A stretch of DNA of 64,000 nt from an uncultured Oscillospiraceae bacterium (lineage in GTDB: Bacteria > Bacillota > Clostridia > Oscillospirales > Acutalibacteraceae). Shown one piece after another: positions 8,319 to 16,858 of the stretch. Position 1 is the first letter of the stretch. Every line of letters starts with the position of its first letter. A model generated the notes under the pieces. It searched no databases. It was not told where the DNA came from and was given only the letters and a program-made list of their open reading frames with translations. The DNA is taken from the NCBI GenBank assembly GCA_902492045.1, contig CABUKB010000004.1, positions 53,344-117,343 of the forward strand, written 5' to 3'. The position numbers and the translations under genes were made by a program.

Positions 8319-8639
8319 CCGCTCACACTCCGTCTATTCAAATTCGGAACGGTCCTGCCCGGCAGGGAGCGGCTTTTCCGGACAGGGCCCATTTCCTGCC
8401 CGCAAACCGCTCCACGGCCGCTTCTCCGTCATGGTGTTATTATACCATAGCGGCCCCCGGCGGGCAATGCTCTTCCTATCGGGCGTATTCGACAAAAAAG
8501 GGGGGCGGGCTTCCGGCAAAGCCACGGAACTGTTGGAAAACCTGTGATGAATGTTCACTTCCTTGTCTGCGCGTCCGCTTGATTTTGCCTAAAAAAGCGG
8601 GTACGCTGTAAGAAATATAGAAGAGAGGGGGAGTTGGTT
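8319..8639. other. Divergent intergenic region
   Basis: About 320 bases between the yfhO-like gene and the ribbon-helix-helix gene. I see no clear gene or hairpin; promoters for both neighbours must lie here. Confidence 0.4.
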
Positions 8640-8819
8640 TTGGCCGGCAAGAGGGGACGGCCCACCGACAGCCGAAAGGAGATCCGCATAACGGTGCGCA
8701 TCGACGCGAAGGTAGCGGAAACTCTGGACGCGTATTGTGAGAAATGGGCGGTTACGCGGGCGGAAGCCGTCCGGCGAGCCATATACCGCCTTTCGTGCGG
8801 AAAAAAAGCAGGCGCGTGA
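8640..8819 (+). CDS. Small ribbon-helix-helix (CopG/MetJ-like) DNA-binding protein
   Basis: A 59-residue basic protein. The stretch KEIRITVRIDAKVAETLDAY has the beta strand followed by helix pattern of ribbon-helix-helix proteins, and TRAEAVRRAIYRL fits the second helix. Such proteins bind DNA as dimers or act as antitoxins; no toxin gene is adjacent, so a solo regulator is more likely. TTG at 8640 lies seven bases after the strong ribosome binding site AGAGGGGGAG (8623-8632); TTG at 8634 is too close to it. It is followed by a terminator at 8842. Confidence 0.65.
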   Translation: MAGKRGRPTDSRKEIRITVRIDAKVAETLDAYCEKWAVTRAEAVRRAIYRLSCGKKAGA

Positions 8820-8841
8820 CTGGGCGGCTAATCCGCAGATC

Positions 8842-8875
8842 AAAAAAGGGGGGACGGTGATCGCCGCCCCCTTTT
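8842..8875. terminator. Bidirectional terminator between convergent genes
   Basis: AAAAAGGGGGGACGG pairs with GCCGCCCCCTTTT. It sits between the converging ribbon-helix-helix and ABC transporter genes. Confidence 0.7.
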
Positions 8876-8976
8876 GTGATTATTTATCACCCCTCTGGAT
8901 TCGGTCGGAATGCACAAATTTCACCGGCTGCCTGCGGATGAAGATAACTTGTATGAGGGGCGGGCGGAAACCGGCT

Positions 8977-10812
8977 TCAGGTGCCTGGGACCCCCTGGTC
9001 CAGAGCCTGGGCGGTATACAGGTCGTAATACAGGCCGTGCTTTTCAAGCAGTTCGTCGTGGCGGCCTTGTTCAAGGATCCCCTTGTTTCCGATGTACAGG
9101 ATCCGGTCGCAGGTTTTGATGGTGGACAGGCGGTGGGCGATGATGAAGGAGGTCCGCCCTTTGAGGAGCGCCTGGATGCCTTCCTGAAGAAGCCGCTCCG
9201 TTTTGGTATCAATGGAGGATGTCGCTTCGTCGAGGATGAGGATCTTCGGATCCGAAAGCAGGGTGCGAGCAAAGGCGATGAGCTGTTTCTGGCCCTGAGA
9301 CAGACGGCTGCCCCGTTCGTTGACTTCGGTGTCGTATCCCTTTTCCATCTCCATAATGAATTCGTGGGCCCGCACCGTTTTAGCCGCCTGCTCGATCTCC
9401 TCGTCGGTCGCATCGAGGCGCCCGTACCGGATATTATCCCGTATCGTGCCGCTGAAAATGAAGCTGTCCTGAAGCATGATCCCCATCTGTGTGCGCAGGG
9501 AATGAAGCGTGACCCCGGCGATGTCGTATTCCCGGTTCCAGGCGAGAGCGCCGTCCCCCTCCTCGGTCCGACCGTAGAGGAGGATTTGACCTCCATTCAG
9601 GTTGTAGAAACGGCTGATGAGGTTGACCACCGTGGTTTTGCCGGCACCCGTCGGGCCGACCAGGGCGATGCTCTCTCCCGCCTGCACATGCAGGTTCAGC
9701 CCTTCCAGGATGGGGATCTCCGGTTCATAGGCAAACGTCACATTTCGGAATTCCACCTCGCCGGTGATCGGAGGCAGTTCCACCGCCCCGGGGGCGTCAT
9801 CCACCACCACCGGCTCATCCATCGTCTCGAAGATCCGCTCGAGATACGCGATGTTGTTGACAAAGGAGTTGTAGATATTGGCCAGGTTGGTGATAGGCTG
9901 CCAAAACCGGCTGACGTACTGCCCCATGGCCAGGATGACGCCGAACGAGACGATGGCTCCGCCCAGCCAGTAGACGCCCGCGATGTAAAGCAGGGTGAAC
10001 ACAATCTGGGTGATGAGCTCCGAACTCAGCCAGACCGAGTTGCTGATATACACCGCGCCCATCCACGCTTTCCGGCAGGCGGCCGCGAGGCGCTCCATGA
10101 TGGTGAGGTTTTCCTCCTGCCTGGCAAAGAGCTGAGAGACCTTCACCCCGTCGATGCTTTCGGCCAGATAGGCATTGTAGTTGGAATTCTTGTTGGACTG
10201 GCGCTGCCAGGCCCGCCTCTGCCGGGGTTTTAGGAACCAGATCACCCCGGCGAATACCGGCAGCCCGGCCACGATGATGGTGGCGAGGACCGCGTTGGTG
10301 GCGTACATGAACACCACGATGAAGAGGATATTGAGGATTTCCAGAATGCTGTTGATGATCCCGTTCGAGAGCATATCCGACACGGAATTGACGTAATTGA
10401 TGACCCGGACCAGAATTTTGCCGGCCGGCCGGCTGTCGTAGTAGCTGAAGGGCAGGCGCTGCAGATGGGCAAAGAGATCCTGCCGGATATCAAAAATGAT
10501 TTCCTGGCTGACGTGGGCCATAATCCGGGTGCGGATGGTGTTGAACAGGATGCTGACGAGAATGATCCCGACATACGCGGCGGCGAGCCACAACAAAAGC
10601 GCCACGTTTTTGTCCGGTACCGCGCTGTCGAGCACCCATTGCATGATTTTCGGCTGGAAGAGGGCCGCCACGCTGGCCGCCGCACTGAGCAGCAGGGCAA
10701 AGCCCATCCGGGCTTTGCGGCGCCCGATATACTTCATGGCCCGTTTGAGATGCCGGAAGCTGAAAGGGGATTCCAGGGTTTCATCCACCTCGAACGTGTT
10801 GCGTCTGGCCAT
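8977..10812 (-). CDS. Heterodimeric ABC exporter, catalytic half (TM288/BmrD-like)
   Basis: A 611-residue fused permease/ATPase: six membrane helices (about residues 35-330) and a nucleotide-binding domain with Walker A GPTGAGKTT, signature LSQGQKQ, consensus Walker B ILILDEATSSID and a histidine switch (IIAHRLST). The catalytic glutamate is present, unlike in its partner. The pairing is that of heterodimeric type IV exporters such as TM287/288 and BmrCD, which pump drugs or lipids; the substrate cannot be read from sequence. Start ATG at 10812 overlaps the partner's stop as TGATG, indicating translational coupling. An in-frame GTG at 10818 exists but the coupled ATG is better placed relative to AAAGGGGG. 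Confidence 0.85.
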   Translation of the reverse strand: MARRNTFEVDETLESPFSFRHLKRAMKYIGRRKARMGFALLLSAAASVAALFQPKIMQWVLDSAVPDKNVALLLWLAAAYVGIILVSILFNTIRTRIMAHVSQEIIFDIRQDLFAHLQRLPFSYYDSRPAGKILVRVINYVNSVSDMLSNGIINSILEILNILFIVVFMYATNAVLATIIVAGLPVFAGVIWFLKPRQRRAWQRQSNKNSNYNAYLAESIDGVKVSQLFARQEENLTIMERLAAACRKAWMGAVYISNSVWLSSELITQIVFTLLYIAGVYWLGGAIVSFGVILAMGQYVSRFWQPITNLANIYNSFVNNIAYLERIFETMDEPVVVDDAPGAVELPPITGEVEFRNVTFAYEPEIPILEGLNLHVQAGESIALVGPTGAGKTTVVNLISRFYNLNGGQILLYGRTEEGDGALAWNREYDIAGVTLHSLRTQMGIMLQDSFIFSGTIRDNIRYGRLDATDEEIEQAAKTVRAHEFIMEMEKGYDTEVNERGSRLSQGQKQLIAFARTLLSDPKILILDEATSSIDTKTERLLQEGIQALLKGRTSFIIAHRLSTIKTCDRILYIGNKGILEQGRHDELLEKHGLYYDLYTAQALDQGVPGT

Positions 10813-12566
10813 CAGCACACGCCCCCTTTCACTCCGGCGCCATCCCCGATATCGTTTTGCAGCGCATAGGTTTCCCAGTAATAGCCGCGCTGACGGAGCA
10901 GTTCCTCATGGGTGCCGCGCTCGGCGATCCGCCCGTCCTGCAGGACCAGAATTTGATCGGCGTCCTTGACCGAGGAGATCCGCTGGGCGATCAGGATTTT
11001 GGTGCAGGGGAAGGGCAGATCCCGGAGCTGCCCCTGTATGTAGCGTTCGGTTTCCATGTCCACCGCCGAGGTGGTGTCGTCGAGCACGAGCACCGCCGGA
11101 CGGAGGGCGAGGGCCCTGGCCAGCGCGATCCGCTGTTTCTGGCCGCCGGACAGGCCAACGCCCCGTTCCCCCACGATGGTGTCGTAGCCTTCCGGCATCC
11201 GGCTGACAAAACCGTCGGCATCGGCCATCCGGGCGAATGCGCGGGCCTCCTCAGCGGTCAGGTTCTGGTTGCCGAAAACGATGTTGCCTTCCACCGTGTC
11301 CGAGAAGAGGAAAACGTCCTGGGTGGCGGTGCCGATGTTCCGGCGGAGCTGCTGGAGCTTCCACATCCGCACGTCGCAGCCGTCCACCAAAATCTGGCCG
11401 CTGTCCACATCGTAAAAACGGGAGAGCAGATGGATCAGCGTGGTTTTACCCGATCCCGTCGGCCCCATGATGGCCAGGCTCTGCCCGGGCTCCACGGTGA
11501 AGCTGACGTGATCGAGGACCCGCACCTTTCCGAAGGAGAAGGATACGTCCCGAAACTCGATTTTCCCCTTCATGGCCGGATGGTCTTCGGCATCCGCCCG
11601 GTCCATGATAAGCGGCCGCGAGTAGTACACCTCGATGACCTTGTTGGCTGAGGAGGCAAACCGCTGCAGATCGTTGATCAGGTTGCCGAGACTGCGCATG
11701 GGATTGGCCAGGGCCCAGGCCAGGCTGGTGAAGATGGTCAGTTCGCCGGGGGTGATTTCCTGGATCATGATAAAGAACCCTCCCAGGAAAATCGTGATGA
11801 GAGTCATGGAATTGGCCAGCAGTTCGATAAAGGGATAAAAGGAAAGCCAAAGCTTGTTGATTTCGAGATTGGCATCCCGGTAAGCCTCATTCTTGCGGCG
11901 AAACCGCTCTTTTTCGAAATCCTCCCGGGCAAACGCCTTGACCACCCGGTTGCCCGCGATGTTTTCCTGTGCGGCGGTGTTCATCTCGGACAGGCGTTCC
12001 CGCATTCCCACGAACAGCGGGCGGACCTTGGAGGAATAGAGCCTGGTGATGATGAGCAGCAGGGGGGTGACGGCCAGAAGGGCCAGGGTCAGCTTCCAGC
12101 TTACGATGAAAAAATAAATCAGAGTGGACAGGAACATCACCGAACAGTCCACCACCTGGTAGGACAGATACGACACGAAATGCCGGCACCAGTCCAGATC
12201 GGCGGACAGGCGGGTCATCAGGTCCCCGGTGCGGTTGCGGTCGAAAAAGCGCATTTCCTGGTACTGGAGAACGCCGAACAGCCGCCGCCGTAAATTGAAC
12301 ACCACATTCTGAGCGCCTTTTTCCAGCAGTACGACCATGAGATAGCGCAGGCCTTCCCGCAGAAATTTGGTCAGCAGCATCAGCGTCAGCAGCCAGAGCA
12401 GAGGTTCGGTGTTCTGGGCGACGATCACGTCGTCGATGAGCCGGGAGGTCATCGCCGGGTTGATCAGGAGCATCACGCTTGTGAGCGCCGACAGGACCAG
12501 GGCCGTCATGAAACCGCCCCGGTACCTCCGATCCATGTTGCGCCAAATCCAGCGTATCTGGAACAT
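10812..12566 (-). CDS. Heterodimeric ABC exporter, degenerate-site half (TM287/BmrC-like)
   Basis: A 584-residue permease/ATPase: six membrane helices (about 20-300) and a nucleotide-binding domain with Walker A GPTGSGKTT, perfect signature LSGGQKQR and Walker B VLVLDDTTSAVD. Aspartate replaces the catalytic glutamate, and the H-loop reads IAQRISS with Gln in place of His. This is the standard degenerate half: its own ATP site is inactive, while its intact signature completes the active site of the partner. It is the first gene of the two-gene operon and its stop overlaps the next start. Confidence 0.85.
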   Translation of the reverse strand: MFQIRWIWRNMDRRYRGGFMTALVLSALTSVMLLINPAMTSRLIDDVIVAQNTEPLLWLLTLMLLTKFLREGLRYLMVVLLEKGAQNVVFNLRRRLFGVLQYQEMRFFDRNRTGDLMTRLSADLDWCRHFVSYLSYQVVDCSVMFLSTLIYFFIVSWKLTLALLAVTPLLLIITRLYSSKVRPLFVGMRERLSEMNTAAQENIAGNRVVKAFAREDFEKERFRRKNEAYRDANLEINKLWLSFYPFIELLANSMTLITIFLGGFFIMIQEITPGELTIFTSLAWALANPMRSLGNLINDLQRFASSANKVIEVYYSRPLIMDRADAEDHPAMKGKIEFRDVSFSFGKVRVLDHVSFTVEPGQSLAIMGPTGSGKTTLIHLLSRFYDVDSGQILVDGCDVRMWKLQQLRRNIGTATQDVFLFSDTVEGNIVFGNQNLTAEEARAFARMADADGFVSRMPEGYDTIVGERGVGLSGGQKQRIALARALALRPAVLVLDDTTSAVDMETERYIQGQLRDLPFPCTKILIAQRISSVKDADQILVLQDGRIAERGTHEELLRQRGYYWETYALQNDIGDGAGVKGGVC

Positions 12567-12926
12567 GGTTTCCGCCTCTTTTCCCTCAGTCCCCGCCGCC
12601 CCGAAACGTCCCCGGCACGGCGGGCCCCTCTTTGTGTGGAATATCCCTCATTATACCGATCTTTCTCAAAAAAGATAGCGCCATTCAGCCGAAATAGCCA
12701 GCTATATTCCCGAAATTTTCGGTGAAAAAAACCAACCGGCTCCGGCCGTTTTCCCGAAGGAATCCTTCTTGTGTGGCGATACAGGCTGCGTTGGACACAA
12801 TTCTTTCACAGCTTCTTTACAACCGCCTTGATTTTTTGTCAAGGAATTGACACAAAGCAGGCGCATACTAAAGCCAGAACAAAGAACCAAACGGAGCGAA
12901 CGCTCTGGCGATAAGGAGGACTGGAT
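12567..12926. other. Divergent intergenic region
   Basis: About 360 bases between the ABC operon and htrA. A TTGACA at 12847 could be the htrA -35 box, but I see no good -10 at the right distance. Nothing else is recognised. Confidence 0.4.
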
Positions 12927-14186
12927 ATGACATCGTTTACACCTTATAATCCCCTGGATCCCCGATATACCCACCCGGAGACCGGACAGGCGGCCCCTTC
13001 CCCATCCGGTCATTCCACCGACCTGTACCAGCCCGCGGCCTGGGGAGGCTTTGAGACCCCGCCATCTCCTTCGCCGAAAAAGCCCCGCAAAAAGGCCCGG
13101 GCAGCCGGACTGGTGGCGGTCTGCGCGGCGGTCTCCCTGATGGCGGGCATCGGCGGCGGGCATCTCGGTTCCCGCATTCCGGCGGAATCCGAGGCCTCTT
13201 CTACCGAAAGCAGCGGCACCGTTCTCTACCAGTCGGTCTCCAACAGAACCGGAACCGGCGAATTGTCGGTGGCGGACGTGGCGGCGCAGGCCGCCGACTC
13301 GGTGGTGGAGATCACCACCGGATCGGTTTCCTATGCGGGCCAGTTGGTGCAGACGGGCGCCGGCAGCGGAGTGATCCTCTCCACCGACGGCTATATTGTC
13401 ACCAACCATCATGTGGTGGAAGACGCCGCCTCCATCACCGTCCGGACCCGCAGCGGGGACAGCTATACCGCCTCACTGGTGGGGATGGATGAAAAGACCG
13501 ACCTGGCGGTGCTGAAAATCGACGCGAGCGGCCTGACCCCGGCGGTGTTCGGCGATTCCGACCAGCTCGTGGTGGGGGAGACGGCCGTCGCCATCGGCAA
13601 CCCGCTGGGCGAGTTGGGCGGCACCGTAACCAGTGGTATCATCAGCGCCCTCAGCCGGGATGTGACCATCGACGGACAGACCATGACTCTGCTGCAAACC
13701 AGCGCCGCCATCAATCCGGGCAATTCGGGCGGCGGCCTCTTTAACAGCGCCGGCGAGCTGATCGGCATTGTCAACGCCAAGTCCTCCGGCACCGGCATCG
13801 AGGGCCTCGGCTTTGCCATCCCGGGCAACACGGTGAAAGCGGTGGTGGAGGAACTCATCGACAACGGGTATGTGACCGGACGGATTGATACGGGCATCAC
13901 GGTTGTGGACCTGACCTCCCAGTCCGACGCCATCCAGTACGGCGTGATGCGGACCGGCATCTATGTCCTGTCCGTGAGCGGCTCCGACGGCTTCCGCGCA
14001 GGGGACCAGATCCTCACGATGGATGGGAAGGAGATCGCGGCCATGAGCGATTACAACGAGGTGCTGGATGCCCATCAGGTGGGGGACACCATCGCCGTGA
14101 CCGTGCGGCGGGGGAACCGGCAGGCGACGCTGACCATGACGTTGCGTCAGGCGGGGGCAGCCTCCTCCTCCGCCAACGCCGTTTGA
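12927..14186 (+). CDS. htrA: HtrA/DegP-type membrane-anchored serine protease (S1C) with PDZ domain
   Basis: A 419-residue protein: proline-rich cytoplasmic N-terminus (1-56), one membrane anchor at about 60-80, a linker, a trypsin-like domain and a C-terminal PDZ domain (about 310-405). The catalytic triad is visible as His162 in TNHHVVED, Asp192 in KTDLAVLK and Ser267 in NPGNSGGG. HtrA proteases degrade or refold damaged exported proteins outside the membrane. It is monocistronic, with ribosome binding site AAGGAGG at 12913 and a hairpin right after the stop. No two-component system or CIRCE-like element is seen beside it. Confidence 0.92.
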   Translation: MTSFTPYNPLDPRYTHPETGQAAPSPSGHSTDLYQPAAWGGFETPPSPSPKKPRKKARAAGLVAVCAAVSLMAGIGGGHLGSRIPAESEASSTESSGTVLYQSVSNRTGTGELSVADVAAQAADSVVEITTGSVSYAGQLVQTGAGSGVILSTDGYIVTNHHVVEDAASITVRTRSGDSYTASLVGMDEKTDLAVLKIDASGLTPAVFGDSDQLVVGETAVAIGNPLGELGGTVTSGIISALSRDVTIDGQTMTLLQTSAAINPGNSGGGLFNSAGELIGIVNAKSSGTGIEGLGFAIPGNTVKAVVEELIDNGYVTGRIDTGITVVDLTSQSDAIQYGVMRTGIYVLSVSGSDGFRAGDQILTMDGKEIAAMSDYNEVLDAHQVGDTIAVTVRRGNRQATLTMTLRQAGAASSSANAV

Positions 14187-14195
14187 TGACAGGAA

Positions 14196-14231
14196 AGAGG
14201 GACACGGCCAGATTCACCGCCGTGTCCCTCT
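14196..14231 (+). terminator. Hairpin after htrA
   Basis: A 13-bp stem AGAGGGACACGGC / GCCGTGTCCCTCT lies right after the stop. It has no clear T-run. Confidence 0.6.
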
Positions 14232-14474
14232 CAGACGCTCAAGTCCTGTCCGAAACAAAGTCCACATGAAACGGTCCGCCGCCTTTTGAAAAAGGCCGAA
14301 GAGCCGAAAGGTGAAGTTCCCCGCCGCGCCGGATGCAAGGGCCTTTTGAAATCAAAGCGCAGGCGGGATACCGGAGCCTTCCCCCGGAAGGTTCCGGCAC
14401 TCGCCGGGAAAGCCCTGATGTTCTGAAGCCGCTCCGGGTTTCGGTCAAATCGTACGGCTTCTTGGAAAAGCGGA
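14232..14474. other. Intergenic, no gene recognised
   Basis: Short open frames exist on both strands but have no ribosome binding site and no recognisable product. A CCTTTTGAAA motif recurs at 14281 and 14342. Confidence 0.35.
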
Positions 14475-14508
14475 GGGACGCGGGAATTTTCATTCCCGCG
14501 TCCCTTTT
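14475..14508. terminator. Terminator downstream of dus
   Basis: A 13-bp stem GGGACGCGGGAAT / ATTCCCGCGTCCC followed by TTTT on the plus strand. It lies beyond the end of the minus-strand dus gene and may work in both directions. Confidence 0.6.
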
Positions 14509-14533
14509 CTACGGCTTTTTTGCCTATAGGCGA

Positions 14534-15526
14534 TCAAAGCGGCCCGGAAAGCGCGTCCTCCGCGTCGGCTTCTTCCGTTACCCGGCGGCAGAGCGCCGCC
14601 AGATCGTCCAGCGTTTCGAGGGTCCCGGCGGCCCGGCGGTATGCGGCGGCACCCCGCAGCCCCCGCATATACCAGGCGGCGTGCTTGCGGATCTGGAGCA
14701 TCGCCAGTCGTTCCCCTTTAAAGCCGGCGGCCAGTTCGGCCTGGCGGAAAAGCACCGCCATCCGTTTGGATACCGGAGGGGCCGGCAGACGGGTCCCGTG
14801 TTGCAGATACGCCTCGATCTGGGCAAACAGCCAAGGCGCGCCGAGCGCCCCCCGCCCCACCATCACGAGGTCGCATCCCGTCTCTTCGTAAAGGGCTGCG
14901 GCCGCCTCCGGGGAATCGACATCCCCGTTGCCGATCACCGGGATATGCAGGGCCGCCTTGACCTGACGGATGATCTGCCAGTCCACCGGCGGGGCGTACA
15001 TCTGGTCGCGGGTGCGGCCATGCACCGTGACCGCCGCCGCGCCCCCCGCCTCGCAGGCCAGCGCCACTTCGACGGCGTTGACCTGGTCCTTGGCATAACC
15101 CTTGCGGATTTTAGCCGTCACCGGTACGGGAACAGCAGCACAGACCGCCGCGACGATCCGCCGGCAGAGTTCCGGATCCCGCATCAAGGCGCTGCCGCAG
15201 GCGTTTCCGGCAATTTTAGGGGCAGGGCAGCCCATATTGATATCTATCACATCGGGATGCGCCTTCATAGCCAGAACCGCGGCCCCGGCCATCCGTTCAG
15301 GGTTATCGCCGAACAACTGAACGGCGGCAGGGGGCCCCTCTTTATCCAGGGCCAGAAGCGCTTCGCTCTTTTTGTCGCCGAAGCACAGCCCCTTGCTGCT
15401 GACCATTTCCCCCACGACATAGGCGGCGCCGAAGTCCGCACAGATACGGCGGAAGGACCGGTCGGCCACACCGGCCATGGGGGCGAGGGCGGCCCGCCCT
15501 GAAATCTCCACATTTCCGATGAACAA
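14534..15526 (-). CDS. dusB: tRNA-dihydrouridine synthase (DusB-like)
   Basis: FMN-dependent reductase that makes dihydrouridine in the D-loop of tRNA. The sequence shows LAPMAGVADRSFR at the start of the TIM barrel, NMGCPAPKI with the catalytic cysteine, the VHGRTRDQMY segment and VIGNGDV. The length of 330 residues fits the family. The first ATG-type start lies within a hairpin belonging to the upstream gene; TTG at 15526, 11 bases after GGGGAGG, begins the protein at the usual Dus N-terminus (FIGNVEISGRAALAPMAG). It stands alone behind the terminator of the XRE gene. Confidence 0.88.
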   Translation of the reverse strand: MFIGNVEISGRAALAPMAGVADRSFRRICADFGAAYVVGEMVSSKGLCFGDKKSEALLALDKEGPPAAVQLFGDNPERMAGAAVLAMKAHPDVIDINMGCPAPKIAGNACGSALMRDPELCRRIVAAVCAAVPVPVTAKIRKGYAKDQVNAVEVALACEAGGAAAVTVHGRTRDQMYAPPVDWQIIRQVKAALHIPVIGNGDVDSPEAAAALYEETGCDLVMVGRGALGAPWLFAQIEAYLQHGTRLPAPPVSKRMAVLFRQAELAAGFKGERLAMLQIRKHAAWYMRGLRGAAAYRRAAGTLETLDDLAALCRRVTEEADAEDALSGPL

Positions 15527-15555
15527 GGCTTCTGAATCCTCCCCGCGAAAAATTT

Positions 15556-15587
15556 GAAAACGCCTGCCGGCCATATGGCCGGCAGGC
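15556..15587 (-). terminator. Terminator of the XRE/DUF2975 operon
   Basis: A perfect palindrome GCCTGCCGGCCAT/ATGGCCGGCAGGC (15562-15587) is followed on the minus strand by TTTT. It ends upstream of the dus ribosome binding site. Confidence 0.8.
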
Positions 15588-15594
15588 AAGCGGC

Positions 15595-15810
15595 TCACCG
15601 GCCGGGTCTGTCCGTAAATTCCAAAATGTCCCCCGGCTGGCAGTCGAGCGCCTTGCAGATCGCATCCAATGTGGAAAAGCGGATGGCCCTCGCTTTATTG
15701 TTTTTGAGTACGGAAAGGTTGGCCAACGTGATACCGACCTTATCGGACAGTTCCGTCAGCCCCATTTTTCGCTTGGCCATCATGACGTCCAAATTCACCA
15801 GTATCGCCAT
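15595..15810 (-). CDS. Small XRE-family regulator (YozG-like)
   Basis: A 71-residue protein that is almost entirely a helix-turn-helix: LTELSDKVGITLANLSVLKN is the HTH and LDAICKALDCQPGDIL the closing helices. Such YozG-like regulators are usually encoded next to a DUF2975 membrane protein, as here, 28 bases downstream of it. The pair probably forms a small autoregulated unit whose signal is unknown. It ends at a strong terminator. Confidence 0.85.
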   Translation of the reverse strand: MAILVNLDVMMAKRKMGLTELSDKVGITLANLSVLKNNKARAIRFSTLDAICKALDCQPGDILEFTDRPGR

Positions 15811-15838
15811 GTGTCACACGCCTTTCCACGCACGGGGG

Positions 15839-16300
15839 TCAAATCGTCATATCGTTTTCTTCCTTATACTTCGTGGCCTGGCGGAACAATTCCGCAAACA
15901 CAAAGAGGATCAGGCCGATCAGGCCGAACACCACGCAGACCAGGGCCATGAAAAACCGCGCCACCCAGAAAATCGAGACAAAATAAAACAAGGCCAGCAC
16001 GATGCACAGAATGCCGAGCAGTCGCATCCGCCGTACCGTGTCCCGGCAAAACGGCCGGTTGCGGTTGACGTTATGCATGATGCCCCGGGCGTGCCAAAGG
16101 ATGAATTCCGCGATAAATCCAGAAACCAGGAGGACAAAGAGATATTTTTCATACCACATGCCTTCCTCCCCCGGATGGCTTTTGGTCGTCCACGTCACGG
16201 TCCAGGGCAAAGTGAGCATCAAAACCAAATCGAGCACCATCATCAACAGCAGACAGACTTCGATGACGCCGCTCAGACCGTTTTTGCTCAAGGTTTTCAT
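15839..16300 (-). CDS. DUF2975 membrane protein
   Basis: A 153-residue protein with four hydrophobic segments at about 13-33, 49-67, 93-113 and 116-137. The topology, size and association with a YozG-like regulator match the DUF2975 family, whose function is not established. Ribosome binding site AAAGGCGG precedes the ATG. It is probably cotranscribed with the downstream XRE gene and may be the sensory or target partner. Confidence 0.75.
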   Translation of the reverse strand: MKTLSKNGLSGVIEVCLLLMMVLDLVLMLTLPWTVTWTTKSHPGEEGMWYEKYLFVLLVSGFIAEFILWHARGIMHNVNRNRPFCRDTVRRMRLLGILCIVLALFYFVSIFWVARFFMALVCVVFGLIGLILFVFAELFRQATKYKEENDMTI

Positions 16301-16483
16301 ATTTCCGGCCGCCTTTCTTGCGCAAATCGGGGAAGAGCCGATACCGGTTCATTATACAGCAACCGCGCGGGCTGGTCAACGGGTTGACGGACGCCCGGAA
16401 GGGCGCGCCCGCGAGGAAACCCGCCGGAAACCGGCGGCCCTGCGGACAGCCCGCAGCGAAGGGACCCGGATGCCGTTCCCGGT

Positions 16484-16523
16484 AAAAAAATCTTGGCCGT
16501 CCGTGCCGGCACGGACGGCCAAG
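16484..16523 (-). terminator. Terminator of the Cys-rich small membrane protein
   Basis: A 16-bp perfect stem CTTGGCCGTCCGTGCC / GGCACGGACGGCCAAG is followed on the minus strand by seven T. Confidence 0.85.
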
Positions 16524-16532
16524 ATTCCAGCG

Positions 16533-16745
16533 TTATTCGTTCGGGTTCGTCTCACTGTCGTCTTCCGCGCAACCGCAGTCGTCACAGCAACAGTCGCCCA
16601 AATCACAGTCGAAGCTGTCGTTGTAGGCACGCAGGGCTTTTCGTTTTGCCCGGGCCCGCAGCAGAAAGACCGCCACCGTGGTCAGCGCCGCCACCATAGC
16701 GGCTACAATGGCCACGCACATCCATTTGTTGTTTTTATGACACAT
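16533..16745 (-). CDS. Single-TM small protein with acidic cysteine-rich tail
   Basis: A 70-residue protein: short basic start, one membrane helix at about 9-29, basic stop-transfer stretch (RARAKRKALR), then an acidic tail in which DCDLGDCCCDDCGC holds six cysteines in 14 residues. The dense Cys/Asp pattern suggests metal binding or thiol chemistry on the cytoplasmic side (positive-inside rule), but this is inference. I do not recognise the family. A terminator directly follows, which supports it as a real single-gene unit. Confidence 0.6.
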   Translation of the reverse strand: MCHKNNKWMCVAIVAAMVAALTTVAVFLLRARAKRKALRAYNDSFDCDLGDCCCDDCGCAEDDSETNPNE

Positions 16746-16858
16746 CTTGTTTGCGCTCCCTTCGGCGGAAATGTCGGCATTTTCGGGTTTTCAGACGCAT
16801 CCAGCATACCGCAGACGGCCGCGAAAGTCAAGGTTTCCTGCCGAAAGTCACAAATTGT

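Noticed and set aside
8640..8819. Toxin-antitoxin pair with the ribbon-helix-helix protein
   Set aside because: No toxin-sized gene lies next to it; it is followed by a terminator.
12847..12875. htrA promoter from TTGACA at 12847
   Set aside because: No acceptable -10 box at 16-18 bases; left unassigned.
12702..13412. Minus-strand open frame overlapping htrA
   Set aside because: Complement of the htrA start; low-complexity translation and no start signals.
14239..14493. 84-aa minus-strand frame between htrA and dus
   Set aside because: It runs through the terminator hairpin at 14475 and has no ribosome binding site.
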